Assembly (NCBI GenBank): GCA_030680745.1
Contig: JAUXUR010000059.1
Span: 1-64,000 of the forward strand
Source: Alphaproteobacteria bacterium
GTDB lineage: Bacteria > Pseudomonadota > Alphaproteobacteria > JAUXUR01
Direction of reading: 5' to 3'
Length of the DNA: 64,000 nucleotides
Positions 1 through 8,576 of the stretch are shown here, piece after piece. Made by a program: the position numbers and the translations under genes. Each line of letters begins with the position of its first letter. Positions within the stretch are counted from its first letter, which is position 1. Below the pieces are notes generated by a model, which was not told the origin of the DNA, searched no databases, and worked only from the letters and a program-made list of their open reading frames with translations.

Positions 1-270
1 CCTTAAAAAGGGATTACATATTTTAAAAAAATCATTTAATAACATATTAAAATTGCTTTATCAAATGATAGTAACCGTTCATTCAGAGGCTTGCCCCTTT
101 GAGTGAATTTCGTGTGGATCTCTCAGGATCAAGTCGCGGGACGTAGGAAAGGGGTGGGGTTTATACTTATGGGTAATGATATGGTCGTGGGGCGTAGGTG
201 GGGGCTTGGGACGCTACTTTTAGATGGCTTGATTTAAATCAAAAATTGTCTTATTAAATGGCATGTAATA
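1..270. other. Gene-free left edge with a G-rich repeat arm
   Basis: No supportable reading frame. Bases 131-210 are G-rich and contain ACTTATGGGTAATGATATGG followed by GTCGTGGGGCGTAGG. The same block recurs inverted at about 52889-52950 and directly at about 53245-53272, so this is a copy of a dispersed repeat, called family F here. Confidence 0.6.
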
Positions 271-435
271 TATACCCAAATAATCTGAAACTACCGTTTT
301 TAGTCGATGATCTTTGGCTGCTTTTTGAACCAAAAATTCCTAAGGTAAAACAATTATCTGTCATAATTTTTGGCATCAAAAATCATCTCAAATTTTATGC
401 CTAAAAATCGGCATTTCCAAATCATTTGGGTATAT
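271..435 (+). repeat. Palindromic repeat family A, copy 1
   Basis: An element of about 165 bp with imperfect terminal inverted repeats of about 33 bp. The left end is TATACCCAAATAATCTGAAA and the right end is CAAATCATTTGGGTATA. Its inner arms carry GTTTTTAG and CTAAAAATCGGCAT. It ends 26 bp before the mutY start. Other copies are at 3016-3179, 13861-14024, 18806-18913 and 24972-25133. It has no coding capacity and looks like a MITE or REP-type element. Confidence 0.9.
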
Positions 436-461
436 AAGTTTTTATGGATTATTTTTAAATC

Positions 462-1514
462 ATGAGTAGTTTTTCAACAAAAATTCTTGATTGGTATCAT
501 CACGCTCAAAGAAAATTGCCATGGCGGGCAAAAGATCCTATCAAACCAAATCCCTATCATGTTTGGTTAAGCGAAATCATGTTGCAGCAAACAACAGTTG
601 CAACAGTGATTGCTTATTTTTTAAATTTTACTGAAAAATGGCCTGATGTGAAATTTTTAGCGAATGCTTCAATTGATGAAGTTTTACACGCTTGGCAAGG
701 ACTTGGTTATTATTCACGCGCGCATAATTTACATAAAACAGCTCAAATAATTGCAACAGATTACAATGGCATTTTTCCAAAGACAGAAAAATTACTTCTT
801 CAATTGCCCGGCATTGGTCCTTATACATCTGCAGCTATTATGGCTATTGCTTTTAATCAAAAATCACTTGTGATAGATGGTAATGTTGAACGTATTTTAG
901 CGCGTGTTTTTAGGCTTCCTTTTCCTCCTAAAGAGGATATGAAACAATTGCGCATTGTACTTGAAACCCTATCGCCAAACGATAAATTTGGTGAATTTGC
1001 TCAATCAATGATGGATCTTGGCGCGACTATTTGTACACCCAAAAATCCAAAATGCGATATTTGTCCCGTGAACAATTTTTGTGAAAGTTACAAGAATCTG
1101 ACGCAACATCTTTATCCTATTGAAAAATTAAAAGCTAAACGGCCTCAAAAATTTGGATTTGTATTTTGGGTTGAAAATGATAAAGGTGATATTTGGATTC
1201 GCAAACGTGAAAATCGATTACTTAAAGGATTGATGGAAATTCCTTCAACCTCGTGGGAAATAGAAAATTGGAAGAAAGAAGAGGCAATCGCAAATTCGCC
1301 TTGGCCAGAACATTCATGGACAAATGTTATAGGGCAAGTGAAGCATGTTTTTACGCATTTCGAATTGTATTTGAATATTATTAAAATTAAAAAATCTGGA
1401 TTAGATTTAGAAGATGGCTTTTGGTGCGCACAAAAAGATCTTAAGGATCACGCTTTTCCAACATTAATGCACAAGGTCATTAAACATCAATTAGGCGCGT
1501 TAAACAACAAATAA
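462..1514 (+). CDS. mutY: Adenine DNA glycosylase MutY
   Basis: Base-excision repair enzyme that removes adenine mispaired with 8-oxoguanine. The protein has 350 residues, normal for the family. The catalytic Glu lies in the N-terminal helix motif LSEIMLQQT (E38). The helix-hairpin-helix LPGIGPYTSAAI spans 115-126 and the catalytic Asp is D139 in VIDGNVERI. The [4Fe-4S] loop follows as C191-x6-C198-x2-C201-x5-C207. The C-terminal third (about 230-345) is the NUDIX-like 8-oxoG recognition domain. No good ribosome site precedes the ATG; a nearby upstream ATG at 443 is stopped after four codons, so 462 is retained. It is a lone gene, convergent with the kinase gene on its right. Confidence 0.96.
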   Translation: MSSFSTKILDWYHHAQRKLPWRAKDPIKPNPYHVWLSEIMLQQTTVATVIAYFLNFTEKWPDVKFLANASIDEVLHAWQGLGYYSRAHNLHKTAQIIATDYNGIFPKTEKLLLQLPGIGPYTSAAIMAIAFNQKSLVIDGNVERILARVFRLPFPPKEDMKQLRIVLETLSPNDKFGEFAQSMMDLGATICTPKNPKCDICPVNNFCESYKNLTQHLYPIEKLKAKRPQKFGFVFWVENDKGDIWIRKRENRLLKGLMEIPSTSWEIENWKKEEAIANSPWPEHSWTNVIGQVKHVFTHFELYLNIIKIKKSGLDLEDGFWCAQKDLKDHAFPTLMHKVIKHQLGALNNK

Positions 1515-1525
1515 GATTGTTGTGA

Positions 1526-2938
1526 TCATTGTAAAGGTAAAATTAACGTGAAAATAGAACCTTGATTCTTTCCTTTGCTTTCGGCTATCAAATCACCACC
1601 AAGTTCTCTTGCAGCTAAGACGCTACTATGTAAGCCGAATCCATGCCCATTTTCTTTTGTTGTAAAACCAAAAGTAAAAATTTTAGAAATATTTTCGTCT
1701 GTAATACCTATTCCACTATCTTCAACAGAAATATTAATAAATTCTTCAGGCGAGTTTTTTTGGACAGAAATAGTTAGTTCTTTATTTTGATTTTCTCTAT
1801 TTTCAATAATGGCTTCTTTTGCATTTTTAATGAGATTGATCATAATTTGAGTTGCTTTAGATTTATCTGTTAAGACAAAATCATTTTCAGTATAATTTTT
1901 GTTTAGTTGTATATATTCTTTTAAATTTTCGCCACCGCTAATTTGCAATGCGTCGTTTATCAGTTCATGCAAAAATGTTTTTTCTTTTAAGCTTACGACA
2001 CGACTAATGTTTTGCTGTTTTGAAACAATTTCTTTCATATGGTCCAAATGTTTAGAAATATTTTGAATTTCTTGACCAAATATTTCATAATCCTTTGCTA
2101 AAGTTTCTCCTATGCTTACTAAATAGCGCGGAACAACTTTGCCTTTAGGATCATCTTTTATATAATCAACAATATTTGGTAAATTATCTTTAATCATTTG
2201 TATAACAGCAATAAGTTTTTGATAGTGATCATTTTTAAGCTTTTGTAATATTAAACCTAAAGAAACATTAGCACTGTTAAGTACATTACCAATATTATGT
2301 AAGACAGATGTTGCTACATCCGCCATACCTGCCAGTCGCGCTGTTGTAATCAATTTTTGATTTGATACATTTAATTCAGTTTCAAAATGTTTGCGTTTGC
2401 TTATATCCATCGCAATGCCAGAAAATATATTACTTGTATGTTCAGGATTTTTATCATACGTAACGCTTATAAAATACCAAAAATAATCATTGTTATTATA
2501 ATTTTTAACTTTAATCTCACAATCAAAAGGAGTATAATCTACACATATTTTACTTACTTTTTCTTGAAATAAAGTTCTATGTTCCTCATGTATAGATGAA
2601 AGAAAATTCTCATAATTTATCGGTGTAATTGATGCATTTAATCCACATATTTCTGATAATGTATTTGACCATTGCACACGATCCTTTAATTTATCATATG
2701 ACCAATAACCAAGTCGTGAAATGGATTGTGCATTCTCGAGCTTTTCATTTAAAGAAAGCAATTCCTGAGAAGATAATTCCATCGATCGCTCAAGAAGATA
2801 TCTTTCTTGGTCACTATTCTCGTAAGCATTGCTAACAGATTGTATAAATTGTCGCCATTCTTCTTGATCTGTAGGTAAAGAATCCAGCGTCATGCCCGAT
2901 CTTTTTAATTGACGCTGGATTAATTTGTTCAATTCCAT
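1526..2938 (-). CDS. Soluble PAS-domain sensor histidine kinase
   Basis: A cytoplasmic histidine kinase of 470 residues without membrane segments. Residues 40-70 look coiled-coil. A PAS-type sensor domain covers about 70-185 and ends in the PAC-like SGIAMDISKRK. The phospho-acceptor box is VLHNIGNVLNS with H214. This variant is typical of soluble kinases with an HNxGNxLNS motif. The ATPase domain has an N-box (LIKNAKEAI, N372), G1 DSGIGIT (407-413) and G2 GHGFGLH (431-437). An AGGAAA ribosome site precedes the ATG. The gene lies downstream of the FIST-domain gene on the same strand, separated by a family A repeat. No response regulator is adjacent. The paired layout matches FIST/kinase signalling pairs (NosP-NahK type), but the ligand is inferred only. 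Confidence 0.88.
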   Translation of the reverse strand: MELNKLIQRQLKRSGMTLDSLPTDQEEWRQFIQSVSNAYENSDQERYLLERSMELSSQELLSLNEKLENAQSISRLGYWSYDKLKDRVQWSNTLSEICGLNASITPINYENFLSSIHEEHRTLFQEKVSKICVDYTPFDCEIKVKNYNNNDYFWYFISVTYDKNPEHTSNIFSGIAMDISKRKHFETELNVSNQKLITTARLAGMADVATSVLHNIGNVLNSANVSLGLILQKLKNDHYQKLIAVIQMIKDNLPNIVDYIKDDPKGKVVPRYLVSIGETLAKDYEIFGQEIQNISKHLDHMKEIVSKQQNISRVVSLKEKTFLHELINDALQISGGENLKEYIQLNKNYTENDFVLTDKSKATQIMINLIKNAKEAIIENRENQNKELTISVQKNSPEEFINISVEDSGIGITDENISKIFTFGFTTKENGHGFGLHSSVLAARELGGDLIAESKGKNQGSIFTLILPLQ

Positions 2939-3015
2939 AAAAATTTCCTAATTCATAATTGCTTATCTTGTGGGTAAATTTGTCATCAATTCAATTTTGT
3001 TTTTTTGAAAAGCCT

Positions 3016-3179
3016 TATACCCAAATAATCTGAAACTACCGTTTTTAGCCGATGACTTTTGGTCGCTTTTTGAACCAAAAATTTCTAAGGTAAAACAATT
3101 ATCTGTCGAAATTTTCGGTATCAAAAATCACCTCTAATCTCATGCCTAAAAATCGGCATTTCCAAATCATTTGGGTATA
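3016..3179 (+). repeat. Palindromic repeat family A, copy 2
   Basis: Same TATACCC...GGGTATA ends and near-identical core as copy 1. It lies between the FIST gene and its presumed partner kinase, so it could affect read-through or stability of a joint transcript. Just to its right, at 3187-3195, is an isolated TTATCCACA, which matches a DnaA box but has no companions. Confidence 0.9.
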
Positions 3180-3212
3180 GACAAATTTATCCACAAAAAA
3201 GCTTAAATTGCA

Positions 3213-4367
3213 TCAATTCTCGTAAAACAATGTTAACGTTAATGTTTGATTATGCAAATCGCATTGACCGGTAGAATAAGGCGATAATTCACCATAGGAA
3301 TAAAAACCAATCTGATGTGCTTTTGCAGGCAATGTTTCACGAACAGTTTCTACTTCTTCCTCAGTGCGTTCGCCAAGCAACAATCTTCTGCCTACGCAAC
3401 TAATAGAAATACACGCAACGGGAAGTGCATCTTTGTTACTTTTAGTAATAATTTTCTTAATACTACTTTCACCTGCTTCGCCCGCACTTGCAATTAAACG
3501 ATCGAAATTAGCGCGCATCAACTGTGCTAAATTCCCCAAAGGAACATCGCCCGCAAAGGTTAAAGATTGATCTTGTTCATTCGTTGCCAATATTGTCCGA
3601 ACCAATTGCCTAGAATCGTCTTTGTTCGTACGAATAGCAAGTGGATACAAAAGACCAGTTGCTGGTAATCCTTTAGCTTTATCGCCGAGATATTCTTTGT
3701 AAAGCTCTAAAGCCGGTCTACCGTCAAGTTCATATAAAATATTATTTTTTGAGCGCGTAATATGGCGCTCTGGACCAAAAATATCCCACCCGCCACGAGA
3801 CGCATGCGCAATTTCAATGGAATCCCCATATAGACCAACTGCGATAATAGTATTTAAATGTATTTCACCATTTAAAATAGTCCATGTTTGTTTGAAATTA
3901 CTACCATCACCAGCGAGGCCGCCTGTAATAACAACTTTTTTATCGTCTATTGTATTTAGGCCTTTTACAAGTTCTGATCCATTGACGTTTAAGCCTTCAG
4001 ACAATACAAAAATGCCCGCAAGACCTTTTCCTTTTAATTCATCAGCTAAATATTTTCCACATGCATATGAATCTTCTGGATTTTTAATTTCTCTTTTAAT
4101 AGCTTTTAATTGTGTTTTGTCAAAATGAAGGATGGCGACTGTTAGGCTTTTATCATAAATAAAAGATTCAAATATTTCACCAGAACTTGAACATCCTACC
4201 ATAATAGATTTCGGATAATGCTGACTTAATTCTTTGATAGGTGCCGCATTTCCTATAAATTCAGGTGCAGCAAATACGATGATGAGCGTATTTTCAGAAT
4301 CCATTTTTGGAAAAGTATCAACTGACCAACCTTTATTTTCCACATATTGAATTGTTTGAATCTGCAT
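3213..4367 (-). CDS. FIST-domain sensor protein
   Basis: A cytoplasmic sensor of 384 residues built from FIST_N and FIST_C domains. FIST_N is recognised by MVGCSSSGEIFES (about 56-68) and the GGLAGDG segment in its second half. FIST_C is recognised by the ending GFYSYGELSP followed by CDLHNQTLTLTLFYEN. FIST domains bind small ligands. In some gammaproteobacteria a FIST protein (NosP) is a haem-based nitric-oxide sensor encoded beside a histidine kinase. Here the gene sits directly upstream of a soluble PAS kinase on the same strand, which supports a sensor/kinase pair. Whether it binds haem, amino acids or something else cannot be read from the sequence. A good AGGAGA site precedes the ATG. 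Confidence 0.88.
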   Translation of the reverse strand: MQIQTIQYVENKGWSVDTFPKMDSENTLIIVFAAPEFIGNAAPIKELSQHYPKSIMVGCSSSGEIFESFIYDKSLTVAILHFDKTQLKAIKREIKNPEDSYACGKYLADELKGKGLAGIFVLSEGLNVNGSELVKGLNTIDDKKVVITGGLAGDGSNFKQTWTILNGEIHLNTIIAVGLYGDSIEIAHASRGGWDIFGPERHITRSKNNILYELDGRPALELYKEYLGDKAKGLPATGLLYPLAIRTNKDDSRQLVRTILATNEQDQSLTFAGDVPLGNLAQLMRANFDRLIASAGEAGESSIKKIITKSNKDALPVACISISCVGRRLLLGERTEEEVETVRETLPAKAHQIGFYSYGELSPYSTGQCDLHNQTLTLTLFYEN

Positions 4368-4560
4368 AATTTGTCTCCTAGCCCTTGTAATTATTTATAT
4401 TTTTTTCGGTATTTTATATCCCTTGATTTGGAAAAATATATAACAATCCAGTTATAAATTCATATATTTATAGGGATGTATTAAGTTGTCGCATCTGCTT
4501 TTAAAATTATGTCTCATCCTAAAACAAAATGCAACTCCACCAAATACTTGTAAAAAATGT

Positions 4561-5451
4561 TTATTTTTCACTGAAAACATTAATTTTTTTTTCTTTTTTA
4601 AATGGTTCTTGGAATTCTTGAACTATTTTATGACTCAATTCACGCATTGTTTTATAAGAGCGCTCTTTAACGCCAATGGTAATTTTTTGATTGAGACTTG
4701 GAAATTTATATGTTCCAAACACATAATCCCAAAACATAGTGCTGACACCAATATTTTTCATTGATTCTTCTATTTTTTGAGAATGATGAATTTCATGTTC
4801 CCAAATGGTTGGAAAAATATACCCTAAAATGCTACGTCCCGTTTTAAAATTTGCATGATTCATTGTTGAAACAATAAGGTTAACCATAAAAGGTAAAACC
4901 ATCGCTTGTATTGGAATACCAAAAAGAATGGGTAAAATCCAAAGCGACGTTGTCGTCATTAAAAAATGAAATGGGTGATTCCAATAAGTGACAAACCAAG
5001 ATAGTTTTTGCGGCATATGATGTAGGCGATGAATGCGCCACAAGACAGGAATTGTGTGCATAAAACGATGAGACCAATAGCTGCTAAACGAAATACAAAA
5101 ATAAGCTAAAAAAGATTGAAATAGCCAATGGCTTTCGCGTGGCCATAAATTATAAAAAATACTACCTTCATTAAGGGTAGCTAAATATGGATAGGCAAAT
5201 TCTAAGATAATAAATCCAAAAAAGGGTTTATAGATAAAACGATCAATGGCAACAAATCCAAGATTGAGTCCAAACTCGCTTTTTGAAAGACAATATTCTT
5301 TATTACGAGGGATAAAAAGCTCAAGCAAGGTAAGGACGATACCCATTGCAACAATAAGAATTGTAAAACAAACGCTAATTTCGATATTAAAGCTAAAAAG
5401 ACATATTAAAAAAAGGCCTATAAAACTGAAAAAGACAAGATTATACAGCAT
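4561..5451 (-). CDS. Fatty acid hydroxylase / sterol desaturase family membrane protein
   Basis: An integral membrane di-iron oxygenase of 296 residues. Hydrophobic segments lie at about 4-47, 75-90, 110-125 and 165-197. The histidine clusters of the superfamily are present: H128-x3-H132 (HRFMH), H141-x2-H144-H145 (HRLHH), NH at 158-159, NH at 198-199, and H219-x2-H222-H223 (EHEIHH). Such enzymes hydroxylate or desaturate lipids at the membrane; the substrate is unknown. The start codon lies 7 bp after the corA stop, and the ribosome site AGGG overlaps that junction, so the two genes are probably co-transcribed. The C-terminus is lysine-rich. Confidence 0.85.
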   Translation of the reverse strand: MLYNLVFFSFIGLFLICLFSFNIEISVCFTILIVAMGIVLTLLELFIPRNKEYCLSKSEFGLNLGFVAIDRFIYKPFFGFIILEFAYPYLATLNEGSIFYNLWPRESHWLFQSFLAYFCISFSSYWSHRFMHTIPVLWRIHRLHHMPQKLSWFVTYWNHPFHFLMTTTSLWILPILFGIPIQAMVLPFMVNLIVSTMNHANFKTGRSILGYIFPTIWEHEIHHSQKIEESMKNIGVSTMFWDYVFGTYKFPSLNQKITIGVKERSYKTMRELSHKIVQEFQEPFKKEKKINVFSEK

Positions 5452-5458
5452 GAAATCC

Positions 5459-6520
5459 CTATTTTTTTCGTTTTGTTGTAAGCTTTGGTAGCTTAGGTTC
5501 GTCCATGCCTATCCAACCTTTTCTTTTGAAGAGGAGTAACATATAAAATGTAATAGCAAGGCCTGAAAGAACAAAAATTGCATATCCCCAAGGCTCATTA
5601 AGTTTAATGGGATTCCAACTATCTGATTCAGTATAAAAATTCATGCCAAAAACACCTGTTAAATAAGCAAGGGGCGTAAAGATAGTCGCAACAATTGTTA
5701 AAATTTTCATAATTTCATTAAGCTTGTTACCTTGACTAGAAAAATAAAGATCAACAAGACCCGCTATAGATTCTTTATATCCTTCTATAATATCAAGATA
5801 TTTACTGACTTCTTCCAAATTACTTTGAAATAAACTTAAATGTTTACTAGAAATATAATCAGGGGGCGTTTTTAAAAATACACGTAAAATTTCTGTAAAA
5901 TGCCCCAATGTTTTTTTTGTTTCTATAAGATGCTTCTTAAGTTCATGAATTGTTAGAAAGGTTTTATTCGTTGGCAATAAAATAGCCTGATCTTCTAATT
6001 TATCAACAAGATCTTCATAAACTTCAATAGCAGGTGTGAAAGCATCAATAAGTGTATCCATTAAAATATATGAAAGATAAATTGTATTTTCACTTGCTAA
6101 TTGATGATTACCTTCCTTAAGACTTTTTTTAACGCCAACAAATATAGGCTCTATTGAATCATGAATAGTTAAAACAAATTTATCATTAAAAATAAAATAA
6201 ATTTTATCACTTTGTAAATTATGCTGAAGTTTTTTAATCTGTTGAAGCCGTGCAAGTTTTACAATAAAAAATATGTAATCACTTCTTAAATCGCATTTAG
6301 GACGTTCATTTATATCATGTATCGTATCAATAGTTGCTGCATCTATTTGAAGAAGCTTTAAAACTTCATGAATTTTTTCCTTTTCATGAAAACCTTCAAT
6401 ATGTATCCATTTTTTATAATCAGACTCTTTTAATTGTTTTTCTAAATCATTAATATTTTCAATGAGTTGCTCATTGTAGTAATTAATTCCATAGTGCATA
6501 ATGGTAATATTTGTTGTCAT
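5459..6520 (-). CDS. corA: CorA-family magnesium/cobalt transporter
   Basis: A divalent-cation channel of 353 residues. The N-terminal two thirds is the cytoplasmic alpha/beta domain with long helices (about 150-265). Two transmembrane helices at the C-terminus flank the signature YLTGVFGMNF; the selectivity motif GMN is at 292-294. A basic tail follows. Length and layout are normal for CorA. The ATG has a GGAAGAG ribosome site. It is the first gene of a two-gene unit with the hydroxylase-like membrane protein. Confidence 0.94.
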   Translation of the reverse strand: MTTNITIMHYGINYYNEQLIENINDLEKQLKESDYKKWIHIEGFHEKEKIHEVLKLLQIDAATIDTIHDINERPKCDLRSDYIFFIVKLARLQQIKKLQHNLQSDKIYFIFNDKFVLTIHDSIEPIFVGVKKSLKEGNHQLASENTIYLSYILMDTLIDAFTPAIEVYEDLVDKLEDQAILLPTNKTFLTIHELKKHLIETKKTLGHFTEILRVFLKTPPDYISSKHLSLFQSNLEEVSKYLDIIEGYKESIAGLVDLYFSSQGNKLNEIMKILTIVATIFTPLAYLTGVFGMNFYTESDSWNPIKLNEPWGYAIFVLSGLAITFYMLLLFKRKGWIGMDEPKLPKLTTKRKK

Positions 6521-6696
6521 TTAACTCTTCCAAACAATGAAATCTTACATCTAAATCCTAGCATCTTTTTTATTATTGTCCATTTTTACCATGCATTTAG
6601 ATTGCTTTTTTAAATGAAAAATGTATTCTTCACACAATATAGAAAATATGGGACGGAAACCTCGGAAAGTTAGGAGGAAAAAAAAGGAGAAACTAA

Positions 6697-8295
6697 ATGA
6701 TTCGACAAAAATTAGCAGCAATCTCTCTGTCTGCGATTGTCATTCTATCACTATCAAGCCAAAATCTATTTTCGTCACCTTTAGCTGAAGATAAGACATT
6801 TCGTTGGGCAGCATCAGGCGATGCAAACAGCCTAGAGCCCTATGGTGCTTTTGAAGTGCCTACATTAAGTTTTCTTGACAACATATATGAAACATTAGTG
6901 CGTCGTAATAAAAAAATGACGCTTGAACCAGCTTTGGCTACCAAATGGGAACAAACTGCACCTGATATCTGGCGTTTTGAATTACGTCAAGCATTGTTCC
7001 ATGATGGAACGCCTTTTAATGCAGATGACGTTATTTTCTCACTTAATCGTGCGAAAGCTCAAGGATCTGGTATTGCTAATAAATTAGTATCTATTAAAGA
7101 AGCACGTAAAATTGATGATCGTACAATTGAGTTTGTAACAGACGGCATTAACCCCATTTTACCTGCAGAAATAGCCCAATGGTACATTATGTCTGAAAAA
7201 TGGTGTAAAGCGAACAATACTGAAAAACCAACTAATTTTACAAAAAGTGAAGACAATTTTGCAGGTCGTAATGCCAACGGCACAGGACCATTTAAGGTTG
7301 TATCGCGTGAACAAGATGTTGAAACTGTTCTTGAATATAACGACAAATGGTGGGATAAAGGCGATTGCAATTTTAAAAGAGCAATTTTTACACCCATTAA
7401 ATCAGCACAAACGCGTGTTGCAGCTCTTTTAACAAATAAAGCGGACGTCATTTTTCCAGTACCACCACCAGATGTTGAGCGCATTAAAAAATCAAAAGAT
7501 CATGTTGTTCTTCAAGGTCCTGAATATAGAACAATGATTATTGGTATGAATCAATGGGCTGATGAATTGCCAGAATCGGGTATTAAAGGTAAAAATCCGT
7601 TTAAAGACAAAAATGTAAGACTTGCTTTATATCACGCGATTGATATCGATGCGATGTATCAAAAAGTTATGCGCGGTGCGTCTGTTCCAACAGGACTTAT
7701 TTTTGCGCCAGACACACAAGGCTTTAATGCAGATTTAAACAACAGACTTCCTTATGATTTAGAAAAAGCTAAAAAACTAATGGAAGAAGCAGGCTACAAA
7801 GATGGATTTAAAGTGATATTCGATGTACCTACAGATCGTTATGTGGCGGATGAAGAGATTGGTAAGGCAGTAACCGCAATGCTTGCTAAAATTAATATTA
7901 AAGTTGAATTAAACGCTCAACCTAAATCAAAATTCATTCCTAAAATATTGTCACGAGATACAAGTATGTATTTGTTTGGTTGGACGCCAATGAGTTTGGA
8001 TGCTTATGATCCATTATCTACTTTGGTTCAAACGGTTGAGGGTAATATTAAGGGTCTTTATAATCTTGGTAAATATTCAAATCCAACACTTGATGCGCTC
8101 ATTGATAAAATTCGTATTGAAATCGATCAAAATGTGCGTAATAAGATGATTTACGATGCTTGTAAAATTGTTAAAGATGATGTGGCTGTGATTCCTTTGC
8201 ATCAGCAAAAGCTTGATTGGGGACATCATAAAAATATTGAATTAACACAAACGGGTGACGATTATTTCCGTTTAAGATGGGTAAGCATTAAATAG
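6697..8295 (+). CDS. Peptide ABC transporter substrate-binding protein (family 5)
   Basis: A periplasmic solute-binding protein of 532 residues. A signal peptide covers about 1-30 (hydrophobic LAAISLSAIVILSLSS, cut near SSPLA). The family 5 fold is recognised by an early motif of the type LEPYGAFEVP, then FHDGTPFNADDVIFS (about 107-121), and the later FGWTPMSLDAYDPLSTL. It resembles DppA/OppA and binds oligopeptides or dipeptides in that family. A strong purine-rich ribosome site (AGGAGG/GGAG) precedes the ATG. No permease or ATPase gene accompanies it in this window, so it is an orphan that must share a transporter encoded elsewhere. Confidence 0.92.
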   Translation: MIRQKLAAISLSAIVILSLSSQNLFSSPLAEDKTFRWAASGDANSLEPYGAFEVPTLSFLDNIYETLVRRNKKMTLEPALATKWEQTAPDIWRFELRQALFHDGTPFNADDVIFSLNRAKAQGSGIANKLVSIKEARKIDDRTIEFVTDGINPILPAEIAQWYIMSEKWCKANNTEKPTNFTKSEDNFAGRNANGTGPFKVVSREQDVETVLEYNDKWWDKGDCNFKRAIFTPIKSAQTRVAALLTNKADVIFPVPPPDVERIKKSKDHVVLQGPEYRTMIIGMNQWADELPESGIKGKNPFKDKNVRLALYHAIDIDAMYQKVMRGASVPTGLIFAPDTQGFNADLNNRLPYDLEKAKKLMEEAGYKDGFKVIFDVPTDRYVADEEIGKAVTAMLAKINIKVELNAQPKSKFIPKILSRDTSMYLFGWTPMSLDAYDPLSTLVQTVEGNIKGLYNLGKYSNPTLDALIDKIRIEIDQNVRNKMIYDACKIVKDDVAVIPLHQQKLDWGHHKNIELTQTGDDYFRLRWVSIK

Positions 8296-8338
8296 TTAAT
8301 ATGTAATATTACCCTAATTACACTAAAACCTTAAGAAA

Positions 8339-8385
8339 ACAAACCGTCGCAGAAATATAAATTACCTTTCTTGTGACGGTTTGTT
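8339..8385. terminator. Possible hairpin terminator after the peptide-binding protein
   Basis: Inverted arms ACAAACCGTC and GACGGTTTGT flank a loop of about 27 bases, 44 bp after the stop. The following T-run is weak, so this may be a 3'-end stabilising hairpin instead of a classical terminator. Confidence 0.5.
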
Positions 8386-8576
8386 GTGAACTTACCACTA
8401 ATCAAATGCTTTTAGATCTATTTATTTCCCCATCGGTTGTCACCATGAATTCGGTTCGGTAGAGTTATTTAGAGATTTCGGGGATTCATTTCAACTGTTT
8501 TTGGTTACCAAGAGATGGCATCATGCAGATCCCCGTTTGTAAAAATATGTTTCTCTATATGAAGTTGGAGATAAAA

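Noticed and set aside
3187-3195. Single TTATCCACA as a replication-origin site
   Set aside because: Isolated, with no companion sites or suitable gap.
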